Positions 43,620 through 52,735 of a DNA stretch of 64,000 bases are shown here, one piece after another. The notes beneath the pieces were generated by a model. That model was not told the origin of the DNA, ran no database searches, and worked only from the letters and a program-made list of their open reading frames with translations. Made by a program: the position numbers and the translations under genes. Each line of letters opens with the position of its first letter. Within the stretch, counting starts at the first letter, position 1. This DNA is from Longimicrobium terrae (GTDB taxonomy: Bacteria; Gemmatimonadota; Gemmatimonadetes; Longimicrobiales; Longimicrobiaceae), in the NCBI RefSeq assembly GCF_014202995.1, contig NZ_JACHIA010000015.1:88719-152718 (forward strand), read 5' to 3'.

Positions 43620-43954
43620 TGTCCTATCCGTTGAATGAACATGATGTCCGGCCCCCGGTTTGCGCCCTTCTCCTGTCCCCCGTACCTCCGAGTCGCCCGC
43701 TTCAACTCGCCGCCGCCCGCCTGCTTGCGGTTGATCATCTGTTTGAGCCTGCGGAAGGCTGCGGGACCCTGCCTGCGCCGCAGGATCATCTGCACGCCGG
43801 CCAGTTGCATGGCGAACTGAGACACCCGCGCCCCGCGGGCGCATTCCCGCTGGACGGCGTGGTCGGCCACCCGCATCTCCTCTCCCAGTTCCAGCCGCGC
43901 CTGCTCGCGGCCGGCGTCGGTGCCAGGAGACAACGTCTTGATCTCTTCACGCAT
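43616..43954 (-). CDS. Small basic protein, first gene of the stator locus
   Basis: A 112-residue, mostly basic helical protein (LELGEEMRVADHAVQREC, then RRRQGPAAFRRLKQMINRKQAG). No family is recognised. An ATG with GGGAG upstream starts the operon, and its stop overlaps the channel-subunit start (ATGA), which is good evidence that it is translated. It could be a DNA- or RNA-binding component or an assembly factor. Confidence 0.6.
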   Translation of the reverse strand: MREEIKTLSPGTDAGREQARLELGEEMRVADHAVQRECARGARVSQFAMQLAGVQMILRRRQGPAAFRRLKQMINRKQAGGGELKRATRRYGGQEKGANRGPDIMFIQRIGQ

Positions 43955-44749
43955 GGAGGATCTCCCTGAAGGGGGTTGGGCGCTCCTGCCGCGGGGACGG
44001 CCGCCGTCTTGTGCACCGCGCCTGCGGGTTCGTGAATCACGCGTGGCATGCTGTCGACTGCGAATCAGTGGTCGGGCGGGCACGATCAAATTCTCTCCCG
44101 GCCGGCATACGTTCGGGACCGATCAGTGTCTTGATCCGCGCGTGAACGTGCTCACTTTGCGGGACGGCAGAAGGTTGCGGGCGGTGTTCGGAACCTGCCC
44201 GCCGTCCACCTCTCACGATGGGCCGCAGTTGTTCGCGGCGGATCATCTGCCCGAGACTGCGATGTCGGAATGTTTGGGAACGATGACCCGCGGGAGAATG
44301 GAGTGCGGATTTGGATCGGGCGGTCGTAGGCTGGACAGCAGCACCGTTCTGGCGCCGGATTGCGATAAGAGGTTAGGAGGACCAGCGGGGAGAAGGGCAG
44401 GGGCGAGCGGGAGCAGGATGAATGCGTTGCGTACAGCGCCACCTTGAGCTTCTCAGTTCGCATTCCTCACCTCTCGTTTCCCGGCCGCGGCTGGGACCGG
44501 GGTCGTAGAACGCGAAAGTCAGCGGCCAGATTTACGGCCACGGGATTTCGTCTGGGCGGAGGCAGGGAATTTTCGCTCGCAAAAGCCAGAAGTCCCGAAC
44601 ACCGCGGGCGATGTTCGGGACTTCGACTGTGATAGAGACGAGCTCAAAGGGTAGGCGTACGCCGAACTGATCGCCGCGCTCGTACCTTCCTGAGCCGTTG
44701 GAGGACACCCGCAGCCCGTCCAGAATCCGCTGCGTTGCTGGCACATTCG
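43955..44749. other. Gene-free stretch upstream of the stator operon
   Basis: About 800 bases with no convincing gene. The left part must hold the promoter of the minus-strand stator operon, and the right part holds the terminator of the DUF1963 gene (44589-44624). Open frames across it have shadow-like composition and no ribosome sites. Confidence 0.5.
44589..44624 (-). terminator. Terminator of the DUF1963 gene
   Basis: Perfect 13-base arms GAAGTCCCGAACA / TGTTCGGGACTTC with a ten-base loop, 125 bases past the stop at 44750. Confidence 0.65.
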
Positions 44750-46015
44750 CTAGGACCGACCGTCCAACCTGCCCACGACCTGGCTGAAGTCGCGGCGGGC
44801 GAGGTCTTGTGGGGTGATCCAGAAGGTACACCTGCCGCCCATGTCGGCAACGTACCACCCGAGTGCCAGATCGGTGTCGATGCTCAACAGGCAGATGGCG
44901 GGATCGTCCACGGAGCGCGCCTGATGGCAGGCGGGGGCGTGACCGAGCATCTGCGAAAACCGCGGATCGTGCTCGTGGTACCCGTAGAAAGAGGACGCGC
45001 AGGCGGCGTAGACGTGATCCGGGATCAGCGCGGCGTGGGCGGGGTCGCCCGCCCACGAACGCATCGTTCCGACGCAGCCCCGGAAGACGAGCCTGGGGCA
45101 GTCGTCGAAGCTACTCAGCCACGTGCGCAGCGCCTGCCGGTCATCTTCCGCCACCGGCCGGTGAAGCGGACCCTCGCGTGAGCGGCCGAGCCAGCGTTCC
45201 GCCTCGGTGGTCCGCGCTCCCGGCCCCGCCTCACCGGAGTACAGCAGCGGGCGGTCCAGGATCTCGAGGAGGAGATGGTGGACGTAGGCCCAGCGCTCCG
45301 GAAAGCTCTGCGGGCCCGACGCGGCGAAGTCGAAGATGGTGCCGCCTGCATCAATGCTTTCCCGCCACGTCATGGGACTGGCTGGCGGGTGTGCGCCGGT
45401 GGCCGTGACGAGGGCGGCGGCACGGCGGGCGCCGAGCTGCTCCTCGTACGCGTCGCGCATGTCCGCGCTGATCTCCGTACTTGCCGGGGCGCGGACGAAC
45501 CGATCCAGGAAGCGTCGCCACCCCCGCTTGTCCGGCTCGCTCGGGTCGGGAAACGCGGTCACTTCGGGAAAGGTGTCGAACCTGAGAGGGACGATGGGCC
45601 ACGCGGGATGGACGTTGTTCGGCTCGGACGCTGGCCTGTTCGGCGGGGGCAGGTCCGCGGGCGACTGACGCGGCGCGCTCCGAGCCGAGGCGTCGGGCGC
45701 GTATAGGACGCGGCAGGCATCGGACGGGGGCTCGGTGTTCCAGGCGTAGGGGTCCCCCCGGCCAAAGAAGAAGAGCACGCCCCGCTCCGGCAGGATCGTG
45801 GGGAAGGGGATTTCGGCGCAGTCGATCTCCGCCAAGAAGTGGAGCGGCTTGCCGCTGGAGGTGCGGGGCCACGCGCAGCCTTCGGGGAGCCTGGGAAGCC
45901 CGCCGAAATGGCTGTTGGTCGGCGGCCCGGCCTGCGGCGGCCAGGGCTGGTGCAGGAGCACCGCCTCCCGCCGGTAGCGGCGGAACAGCGCATCGGGATC
46001 GTTGCCGGCATCCAT
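44750..46015 (-). CDS. DUF1963 domain-containing protein
   Basis: A 421-residue soluble protein. The N-terminal part has the DUF1963 (YwqG-like) pattern SHFGGLPRLPEGCAWPRTSSGKPLHFLAEIDC followed by GVLFFFGRGD, and the C-terminal end repeats a matching beta motif (CLLSIDTDLALGWYVADMG, then CTFWITPQDLARRDFSQV). DUF1963 proteins often sit near toxin-immunity loci, but their activity is unknown. It is separated from both neighbours and is probably transcribed alone. Confidence 0.8.
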   Translation of the reverse strand: MDAGNDPDALFRRYRREAVLLHQPWPPQAGPPTNSHFGGLPRLPEGCAWPRTSSGKPLHFLAEIDCAEIPFPTILPERGVLFFFGRGDPYAWNTEPPSDACRVLYAPDASARSAPRQSPADLPPPNRPASEPNNVHPAWPIVPLRFDTFPEVTAFPDPSEPDKRGWRRFLDRFVRAPASTEISADMRDAYEEQLGARRAAALVTATGAHPPASPMTWRESIDAGGTIFDFAASGPQSFPERWAYVHHLLLEILDRPLLYSGEAGPGARTTEAERWLGRSREGPLHRPVAEDDRQALRTWLSSFDDCPRLVFRGCVGTMRSWAGDPAHAALIPDHVYAACASSFYGYHEHDPRFSQMLGHAPACHQARSVDDPAICLLSIDTDLALGWYVADMGGRCTFWITPQDLARRDFSQVVGRLDGRS

Positions 46016-46169
46016 CCTCTACTCCGCGGCAGCGAGGTGGATCGCGTTATCCGCCCAGCGGATGCGCTCGCTCATCGTCTCCATCCGTCGTCCTGTCTCC
46101 ATTTCGAACCGCTCCTCCGCCACGCGAGCGGGCGGCCTTTTCCGTGGCAACGCACCTCCGATCGGCCGG

Positions 46170-46913
46170 TCAGCGCACCATCTCGCGCAGGGACTGCGAG
46201 CCCGCGCGGCTGGCCACCACCTCCGAGCCGTCGGCGAAGCGCACGGACAGGCGCCGTTCGTCGTATGGGCGGATGGAGGAGACGTGGTCCAGGTTCACGA
46301 TGTGCGCCCGGTGCACGCGGCGGAAGCGCGCCGGGTCCAGCCGCCGCTCCAGTTCGTTCAGGCTGATGTCCGCCAGCACTTTCCCGCCCCCGGTGCACAG
46401 CATCACGTAGTCGCCCGCGCCGTCGATGCGGTGCACGTCGCGCAGGTTCACGGGCACCATCTCGCCGCCGCGCCGTACGAACAGCCGCTCCAGAAACGGC
46501 TCCAGCGCGGGCGACGGAGCCGCTGCAAACAGGATCGGCGAGGGCGCCTGAGCGGTTGCGAGACGGCGCGCCACCCGGTCCACCGCCGCCTGAAAGCGCG
46601 TCCATCCAAACGGCTTCACCAGATAATCGTACGCCTCCACCTCGAACGCGCGCAGGGCATACTCCGCGTAGGCCGTCGTGAACACGGGTGCGGGATGATG
46701 TGCGGCGCGCTCCAGCACCTCAAGCCCGGTGCACTCCGGCATCTGCACGTCCAGAAACACCACGTCGGGCAGCAACCGGTCGATCAACTCCACCGCCGCC
46801 GTCCCGCTCTCCGCCTCGCCCACCAGCACCAGGCGCGGATCGTGTTCGACGAAGCGCAGCAGGCGCTGCCGGGCGAGCGGTTCATCTTCCGCCACCACCG
46901 TGCGCAGGATCAT
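46170..46913 (-). CDS. LytTR family response regulator
   Basis: A 247-residue regulator with receiver (phosphoacceptor Asp55 in VVFLDVQMPE, Lys in YLVKPFGW) and LytTR DNA-binding domain (about 150-247, GEMVPVNLRDVHRIDGAGDYV, RRVHRAHIVNLDHV). The ATG overlaps the kinase stop (ATGA). It is a second, independent LytS/LytTR-type pair in the window, here downstream of a secreted S41 peptidase gene. Confidence 0.92.
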   Translation of the reverse strand: MILRTVVAEDEPLARQRLLRFVEHDPRLVLVGEAESGTAAVELIDRLLPDVVFLDVQMPECTGLEVLERAAHHPAPVFTTAYAEYALRAFEVEAYDYLVKPFGWTRFQAAVDRVARRLATAQAPSPILFAAAPSPALEPFLERLFVRRGGEMVPVNLRDVHRIDGAGDYVMLCTGGGKVLADISLNELERRLDPARFRRVHRAHIVNLDHVSSIRPYDERRLSVRFADGSEVVASRAGSQSLREMVR

Positions 46914-48016
46914 TGCTGGCCGACGGTTGCGGAGACGGGCGCGGCCACGGGCAGCGCGATCGCGACGCGGAAGCCGGCGCCCGGCGCCGTGGTGATCCGC
47001 ATCCACTCGTTGTCACCGTAGCGCGCTTCCAACCGGCCACGCACCAGCCGCAATCCCGCGCCCGGTGCACGCTCCACCTGTTCGAGGATGGCGCCCGGCC
47101 CGTCATCCTCCACCCAGAGCAGGAGCAGGTCCCGCTCCCGCGCGGCGCTGACCCGGATGGAGGTGGGCGCCACGCGCGTGGAGGCCGCGTGCTTCACCGC
47201 GTTCTCCACCAGCGGCTGCAGCACGAACGAAGGCACTTTGGCCGACAGGGCATCCTCATCCAGCTCGATTTCCGCCACCAAGCGCGCGCCCAGGCGCAGT
47301 TGCTCAATCCACAGGTAGTCGCGCACGAGCTGGATTTCCTCGCTGAGCGGAACGTCGTCGGCGGCGCTGCGGCGGACGTCGATGGTACGGTGCAGGAGCG
47401 CGCCGAAGCGTTCGATGGCCTCTTCCGCCCGACCGTCGCCTGCGCTCACCAGTTCCAGCAGCGAGTGCAGGGTGTTGAACAGGAAGTGCGGGTTGATCTG
47501 CGCTCGAAGTGCCTGCATCTCCGCGCGTGCCCGCAGCGCTTCGGCACGGGCGGCGCGCGCCTCCTGCTCGCGGAGACGGTCATCTACCTGGCCCGCGTAC
47601 CGCACGGCCACGATGGTCACGTACAGCAGCGCGCCCGCGCCGATCTGCCAGCGAGCCTCGTCAAACGTGAGCACGAACAGCCTAGGGTGCCCCGCCCACA
47701 GCGACTCGGCGATCGAGCGCGTGACGACCATCCCGCCCCACCACGCCAGTGCGTAGACAAAGGCGAACAGGGTGTGGATGCCCATCAGCCGGTCGCGCCT
47801 GCGGCTGCCCCACGGGAGCCGCTCGCACACGTGCACCACGCCGATCCCCGCCAGCGCGGCGGGAGCGACGTTGTGCAGCATCAACAGAAAGGTCTCCAGC
47901 ACGGAGCCCCCGCCGGCCATGATGGCGCCGAAGTACGCCATCATCATGGGGAGCCACGCCGCCGCGTACAGGGTCCAGCGGCGCCGGGCGGAGCCGGCGG
48001 TCAATGCATGGGTCAT
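46910..48016 (-). CDS. LytS-type sensor histidine kinase
   Basis: A 368-residue kinase with four N-terminal hydrophobic helices (about 14-35, 40-62, 76-100 and 120-142), a short coiled coil and the His_kinase motif INPHFLFNTLHSLLEL. The N-box LQPLVENAVKHA and G-box VEDDGPG are present. It pairs with the LytTR regulator that overlaps it. Six bases separate its ATG from the end of the S41 peptidase gene, so all three are probably one transcript. Confidence 0.9.
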   Translation of the reverse strand: MTHALTAGSARRRWTLYAAAWLPMMMAYFGAIMAGGGSVLETFLLMLHNVAPAALAGIGVVHVCERLPWGSRRRDRLMGIHTLFAFVYALAWWGGMVVTRSIAESLWAGHPRLFVLTFDEARWQIGAGALLYVTIVAVRYAGQVDDRLREQEARAARAEALRARAEMQALRAQINPHFLFNTLHSLLELVSAGDGRAEEAIERFGALLHRTIDVRRSAADDVPLSEEIQLVRDYLWIEQLRLGARLVAEIELDEDALSAKVPSFVLQPLVENAVKHAASTRVAPTSIRVSAARERDLLLLWVEDDGPGAILEQVERAPGAGLRLVRGRLEARYGDNEWMRITTAPGAGFRVAIALPVAAPVSATVGQQ

Positions 48017-48021
48017 GCGGA

Positions 48022-49410
48022 TCAGGGCGCGGGTACGCGCAGGGCGTCGGCGGCGGCGCGGAGGAGCGCGGCGCTGTCGGTGGATGGAACGGCGACGTCG
48101 GGTGCCACGCCGTCGCCTTCCACGCGCACGCCGGCTGCGGTGCGAAAGTCCATCGCGGGATACCGAAGCCGCCACCCGGGCGCCACCATCACGTCGGCGG
48201 AGGAGAGCATGGCGCCCGCCGTCCGCTCGCCCACGGTGACGGCACCGCGCGTTTCCTTGAGGATCGCGGCCACCGCCTCCGCGGCGCTACCCGTATTCCC
48301 GTCAGTGAGGATGGCGATGCGTCCCGTGTACGTGCGCGCGAGGCCGCCGCCCATGTACAGCATGGCCGCGCCCCCGGCGTCATCCACCGCGCCGGCCAGC
48401 ATGGCGCCGGTCACCGAGCCGTCGCTGGGAAGCACCGGCACCGTCGCGGCGTCCAGCGCGGCCGCGGTGCGCATTCCGCGGCTATCGAACCCGCGGCGGA
48501 CGACGAAGTAGCCCGCGGGCACGGGCGTGGCGATCAGGTGCTGTCCCAGGCGATAGGCCAGGTCCACCGAGCCGCCCTCGTTGCCGCGCAGGTCGATGAC
48601 GATGGCCGGCAGCACGGCCATCGCCGCGAACGCGCTGTCCATTCGCGCCACCTCCGGCACCAGTTCATCGCCCGTCGGCCCGAAGTTCTCGATGCGGATG
48701 TATCCCATCGAGGGCGACAGAATCCGCCAGCTCACGACGGGGCTGGCTGCGGCCGGCACGCTCGTGCTCGTCGCGGTCGGGGCCGCGAGGCTCGCCGGGG
48801 CAGGGGAGGCGACGCGCGGGACGGCGGTAAAGTTCAGGTGCGAGGTGCCGATCGCGCGCAGCATCCCGCTGATGGCGGCGTACGCCTCGCCGTCGGAGCG
48901 CGCGGCTGCGATGTGGGGGCGCGCCTCGGCCACGAGCCGGGACCAGTCCGCGCCGTTGTACCCGGGATCGTAGAAGTGCCGTTCCAGCACGCGTACAACA
49001 CTGTCGAACACCGCCGTCCCGGTCAACGGCGCCAGCGTTTCGCGCGGCAGGCGCACCCCGGACGCAGGGAGGGACGGCTGCCCGGCGCCGCTCCAGCTGC
49101 CCCGCAGCGAATCGCCGCGCACGGCCACGTCCAGCGCCCACTCGCGCTCCCACGCCGCCGCGCGCACCACGAACCCCGAACCGGTCAGCGCCGCGGAGGT
49201 CGGCACGATGGTCTGCTGCCGCGACATGGCGCGGGGCGTCAGCACGCCGCCGTGCTCATCCACCGACAGCACCACCGAGAACGGCTGCGCCCCCGCCACG
49301 CGCACCAGCCAGTTGCCCGTGACCTCGGGCCGCCCCCGCGCGTGTGCGGCGCCCGCCAGCGCGCACGTGAGCAGAAGGGGGATCAGAAGACGGCTGATAG
49401 GATTGATCAT
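48022..49410 (-). CDS. Secreted S41 family peptidase
   Basis: A 462-residue exported serine peptidase. The signal peptide (INPISRLLIPLLLTCALAGAAHA) follows the ATG at 49410; an earlier in-frame Met adds an unlikely stretch. An N-terminal beta domain of about 100 residues precedes the tail-specific-protease core (about 120-450). That core includes MGYIRIENFGPTG, AIVIDLRGNEGG and the catalytic Ser in TDGNTGSAAEAVAAIL. No PDZ domain is obvious, so it is closer to the interphotoreceptor-retinoid-binding-protein-like S41 group than to CtpA. It leads an operon with a LytS/LytTR pair. Confidence 0.88.
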   Translation of the reverse strand: MINPISRLLIPLLLTCALAGAAHARGRPEVTGNWLVRVAGAQPFSVVLSVDEHGGVLTPRAMSRQQTIVPTSAALTGSGFVVRAAAWEREWALDVAVRGDSLRGSWSGAGQPSLPASGVRLPRETLAPLTGTAVFDSVVRVLERHFYDPGYNGADWSRLVAEARPHIAAARSDGEAYAAISGMLRAIGTSHLNFTAVPRVASPAPASLAAPTATSTSVPAAASPVVSWRILSPSMGYIRIENFGPTGDELVPEVARMDSAFAAMAVLPAIVIDLRGNEGGSVDLAYRLGQHLIATPVPAGYFVVRRGFDSRGMRTAAALDAATVPVLPSDGSVTGAMLAGAVDDAGGAAMLYMGGGLARTYTGRIAILTDGNTGSAAEAVAAILKETRGAVTVGERTAGAMLSSADVMVAPGWRLRYPAMDFRTAAGVRVEGDGVAPDVAVPSTDSAALLRAAADALRVPAP

Positions 49411-49879
49411 CGCACGCACGGTTGCGGGAAACGGAACAGCTACGTGCGCCAACGGTGGCCTGTCCCCGCGCCGCGCTCAAGCGTCGCTCGCCCAATCGTC
49501 CGCCCGCGCCCCCGAGCGGGCTGTATCAGCGCCGGACGGCGAGTGGAGTCTTCCTGATGCCGGAGCGGACGAGGGATGGTAGATTGGTCGACATGTAGCG
49601 CGTGCGGGAACTGCGGCCGCGTTGAGACCCACGATCCTGATCGAAGATGCTGCGGCGTACGCGTGGTGAGCACAAGGCGATCAATTCAGGGGGCTTTGCT
49701 GAGCGTGCTTTTCCCCGCAACTGGAGCACGGGTTGCTGCAGTGATCGTACACCGACATTCCCTTGGGCCACCAGATTACTAGATCGCATGATCGCAGCCT
49801 GAATATCGCGTTGCAAGCGGGGCAAGCGCGTGGACATCACCTACGGTTTATCAAAGCTCACTGATTCGCCAGAGGACAC
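49411..49879. other. Transition to AT-richer DNA
   Basis: No supported gene. Base composition becomes visibly richer in A and T from about 49,600 onward and stays so through the TIR-like gene, marking a probable island boundary. No tRNA or direct-repeat attachment site was recognised. Confidence 0.45.
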
Positions 49880-51094
49880 ATGAGTTACCCTGCACGTGTT
49901 TTTAGGATCGCAATTGCATCACCGTCTGATGTGGAAGAAGAGCGGGCGACGGTGGTGAAGGCCATCCAAGAATGGAACGATCTTCACTCGGCAGACCGCA
50001 AAGCGGTGTTGTTGCCGTTGCGGTGGGAAACACACACAGCGCCCACTTTAGGTGAGCGCCCCCAAGAAACGATCAATCGAGAAGTCATCGATCACGCCGA
50101 CCTCCTGATCGGCATCTTCTGGACGCGCTTAGGATCACCAACTGGCGAGCATACTAGTGGAACGTTAGAAGAGATTGATCATGCTGGACGGGCGGGAAAG
50201 CCCGTCATGCTGTATTTCTCCCGCGCGAGAGTAGATCCGACTTCGATCGACCTCGATCAGCTGCGTGCGCTTCGCGAATACCAATCCGCCACCTATCCGC
50301 AGGGCCTGGTAGAGAACTACGCGACCATCGTCGAGTTTCGTGACAAGTTGTCCAGGCAGCTTGAGATGCACGTTCGAAAGCTCATGCTCGCTGCTGCCGA
50401 AGGGCAAGTGATTGACGAGGAAGTCGATGAGCGACGGCCTCTTGTCCATGTCGAATTCGCAGACGCCCTGGTGGACGACCTTTTGGGAGAAGAACTCTCT
50501 GTTGCTCTCGATCGCGTAGAGTATGAGGTCAAGGCTATTCCCGATTTTCAGGAAGAAAAAAAGAAGCCTAATAGCCTGACTATCACGGTGTTTAGCTCCT
50601 CCTCCGCCAACCCAAATTTTTACCGAGAATACGCGCGATATCAAGCGTTCTTGCGCTCCTTTCATCCTCTCCGGCTGGGAGCTCAGAATCTTGGCAACGT
50701 AGGTGTCCGTGATGTGCTTCTCGAGGTGTCGCTCTTGGACGGACCGCGGGGGACCAAAATATTGGGATCAGACGAGATCCCTGGCCAGCCGTCCAAGACG
50801 ATGAACTCTATGTCTACAATCTTCCAATTCAGCCGATCTTCAGCGAGGCGGAGAACCGAAGACTATCACAGCGAACTAGACGTGGGAGCGTTGCAGCCAG
50901 GCCGAACAGTCATCGCCGATCGCACTCTATACGTTACTGCAGCAGAATCGGGGGTGATGCGCCTTGCGGTGCTCATCTACGGAGACCGCCTGCCAGCACC
51001 GGTGAAGCAAGTTCTAACAATTAGTGTAGATGTCACTACCGTCCCACTTAAGCCAGAAGATCTGGTTCCTGAACTCGCAACAGACCTAAAGTAA
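49880..51094 (+). CDS. DUF4062/TIR-like domain protein
   Basis: A 404-residue protein. The first 165 residues match the DUF4062 (TIR-like, nucleoside-deoxyribosyltransferase-like) pattern: RIAIASPSDVEEERATVVKAI at the start, LPLRWETH, then ETINREVIDHADLLIGIFWTRLGSPT and a Glu-rich segment SGTLEEIDHA. Such domains sit at the N-termini of many conflict and defence proteins. The rest is unrecognised, with beta-rich character after about 265 (VRDVLLEVSLLDGPRG, VMRLAVLIYG). No signal peptide or membrane helix. The gene is alone, and codon use is less GC-biased than that of its left neighbours. Confidence 0.75.
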   Translation: MSYPARVFRIAIASPSDVEEERATVVKAIQEWNDLHSADRKAVLLPLRWETHTAPTLGERPQETINREVIDHADLLIGIFWTRLGSPTGEHTSGTLEEIDHAGRAGKPVMLYFSRARVDPTSIDLDQLRALREYQSATYPQGLVENYATIVEFRDKLSRQLEMHVRKLMLAAAEGQVIDEEVDERRPLVHVEFADALVDDLLGEELSVALDRVEYEVKAIPDFQEEKKKPNSLTITVFSSSSANPNFYREYARYQAFLRSFHPLRLGAQNLGNVGVRDVLLEVSLLDGPRGTKILGSDEIPGQPSKTMNSMSTIFQFSRSSARRRTEDYHSELDVGALQPGRTVIADRTLYVTAAESGVMRLAVLIYGDRLPAPVKQVLTISVDVTTVPLKPEDLVPELATDLK

Positions 51095-51297
51095 TGCCGC
51101 ACACGATCCGCACCGATGCCGGGGGAGGAAATGCCGCAGGGAGAAGATTATGGAGCAGGGAAGGTGAGGAAAGAGCTACATCAAGCCCGTTTCTCGATGC
51201 GGGAGCATGAACGTCTGGTTGGCAGAGCACTGTGCTAATAGGGCGCACGGGTTGGCGCTCAATATCTCTAGCCGCCGCAGAGCGAGCGACGAAGTCT

Positions 51298-51513
51298 TCA
51301 CTCTGCTGATGCGTTCCTCACGACCGGTATGCACGCCTCGTGCAGGTCACTGCCAACCTCGATCACTGCCTCTGCGACCTGCACGTCTATAGACAGTTCT
51401 TCCTCCAGAGCGTGGCGCGCCAGTTCATCTTCGAGTAGGTAATCGCTTCTAGCGCGCCGAAGCAGTCCGACAGCATCTGAGCAGCCATGCCGGTGAGGCT
51501 CCTTAGTGTTCAT
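51298..51513 (-). pseudogene. Frame-disrupted copy of the small MNTK-type protein
   Basis: The open frame is 71 residues and begins MNTKEPH. At the DNA level the first 90 bases align with the gene at 62554-62805, but single-base deletions shift the frame, so the middle reads differently before the C-terminal part (EEELSIDVQVAEAVIEVGSDL) returns to the family frame (compare EEEMSMDLLVAEAVLEFGEEL). It is either a decaying copy or a protein with a rewritten middle. The ribosome site is weaker than that of the intact copy. Confidence 0.5.
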
Positions 51514-51643
51514 CCCATCCTGCTCGTTGCTTGCGCCTCCGGAAGAGGAATGTCCATCGAGACACCGCCTCGAAGGCCCTCCTGCCTTCCCGGCGGTGCG
51601 CGTACGGGCGATGGGCCGAGGCGCGGCTCCCGTTATCCCGCGT

Positions 51644-52411
51644 TCAGGCGGTGGTCTCGAGCGTCATGATGTCGAGGAGGAAGGAGCCGTCGGGCTCGAC
51701 CGCGAAGTAGGCGCGCACCTCGTCCGACGCGGCGGCCTGCAGGGCGTGGATCGCGGCGACCAGCGGCTCGGGCGTTCGCATCCGCGCGATCCAGTCGTCG
51801 AAGTCGATCCGGATGCGGTGGCGGCGCACGCGCTGCACGATGAAGCCGGCGCGTTCCACGGCGGCGGTCCACTCGGCCACGGTGTAATCGCGTACGTGCG
51901 ACGTATCGCGCAGAAGCTCGACCGCCTGCAGGTGGGTGTCGTGCAGCGCGCGTCCCGGCGCGACCGGGTCGATGAAGATCACCGTCGCGCCCGGCTTGGC
52001 TACGCGGTGCGCCTCCGCGATCCCGGGCTCCAGGGTGCGCCAGTGGTGCGCGCTGAAGCGGGTCGCCACCAGGTCGAACGTGGCATCGTCGAACGGCAGG
52101 CGCTCCGCGGCCGCCTCATGAGTCTGGATGTTCATCAACCCCCGCTCGCTCGCGGTCTGCGCGACCACGGCCAGCATTTCGGCGGAAAGGTCGCACGCCA
52201 TCACCTCGCCCGCGTGTGGCGCGAGACGGTAGGCCACGTGCCCGCCCCCGCATCCGAGGTCCAGCGCGCGCTCCGGGCGCATCTCGGCGGCGATCTCGTC
52301 CAGCGCGTCGAGGTCCGGGCCTGCGGCGTGCATGGCGCTGGTGACGTACAGGGCCGCGCGCGGCCCGAACTGCGACTGGGTGTTGGCGTCGTGACTTCGG
52401 GTCATGAGCAT
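51644..52411 (-). CDS. Class I SAM-dependent methyltransferase
   Basis: A 255-residue methyltransferase of the UbiE/Methyltransf_11 type. Motif I is ALDLGCGGGHVAYRLAP, acidic motif II is VMACDLSAEM, then LPFDDATFDLVATRFSAHHW and VAKPGATVIFID. The C-terminal cap (EWTAAVERAGFIVQRVRRH) resembles small-molecule methyltransferases. Substrate unknown. An alternative start at 52405 would remove two residues. Confidence 0.9.
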   Translation of the reverse strand: MLMTRSHDANTQSQFGPRAALYVTSAMHAAGPDLDALDEIAAEMRPERALDLGCGGGHVAYRLAPHAGEVMACDLSAEMLAVVAQTASERGLMNIQTHEAAAERLPFDDATFDLVATRFSAHHWRTLEPGIAEAHRVAKPGATVIFIDPVAPGRALHDTHLQAVELLRDTSHVRDYTVAEWTAAVERAGFIVQRVRRHRIRIDFDDWIARMRTPEPLVAAIHALQAAASDEVRAYFAVEPDGSFLLDIMTLETTA

Positions 52412-52673
52412 CTTCGCGGGACGATTCGGGGACGACCAACCGGGCCGTGAATATGCTGGTCATCCTGCGCTCGCGCACCGGCACGGGCGCAGGAGCGAAC
52501 GTCGGGCTGATCGATCACGCGGAGAATGCTGATTCCGCGAACTTGTACCGTATCCATCGACCCGAAACCCCGCAGTCAGGCAAGGCGGATGGAGGTCGGG
52601 GCGCGCGATTGGGATTCATGCGGGATGGCCCTGGCTGGATGGAGGGAGTCCGGCAACTGGTTGCCTGAAGCGG

Positions 52674-52707
52674 AAGAGGCCCCAGCGAACGTTCGCCGGG
52701 GCCTCTT
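52674..52707 (-). terminator. Hairpin terminator of the lipoprotein gene
   Basis: Arms AAGAGGCCCCAGCGAAC / GTTCGCCGGGGCCTCTT pair with one mismatch and no loop bases beyond the turn, 29 bases past the lipoprotein stop. The remainder of 52412-52735 shows no gene. Confidence 0.65.
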
Positions 52708-52735
52708 TGCCGATCGCGATCCGCGACCCGCCTGC

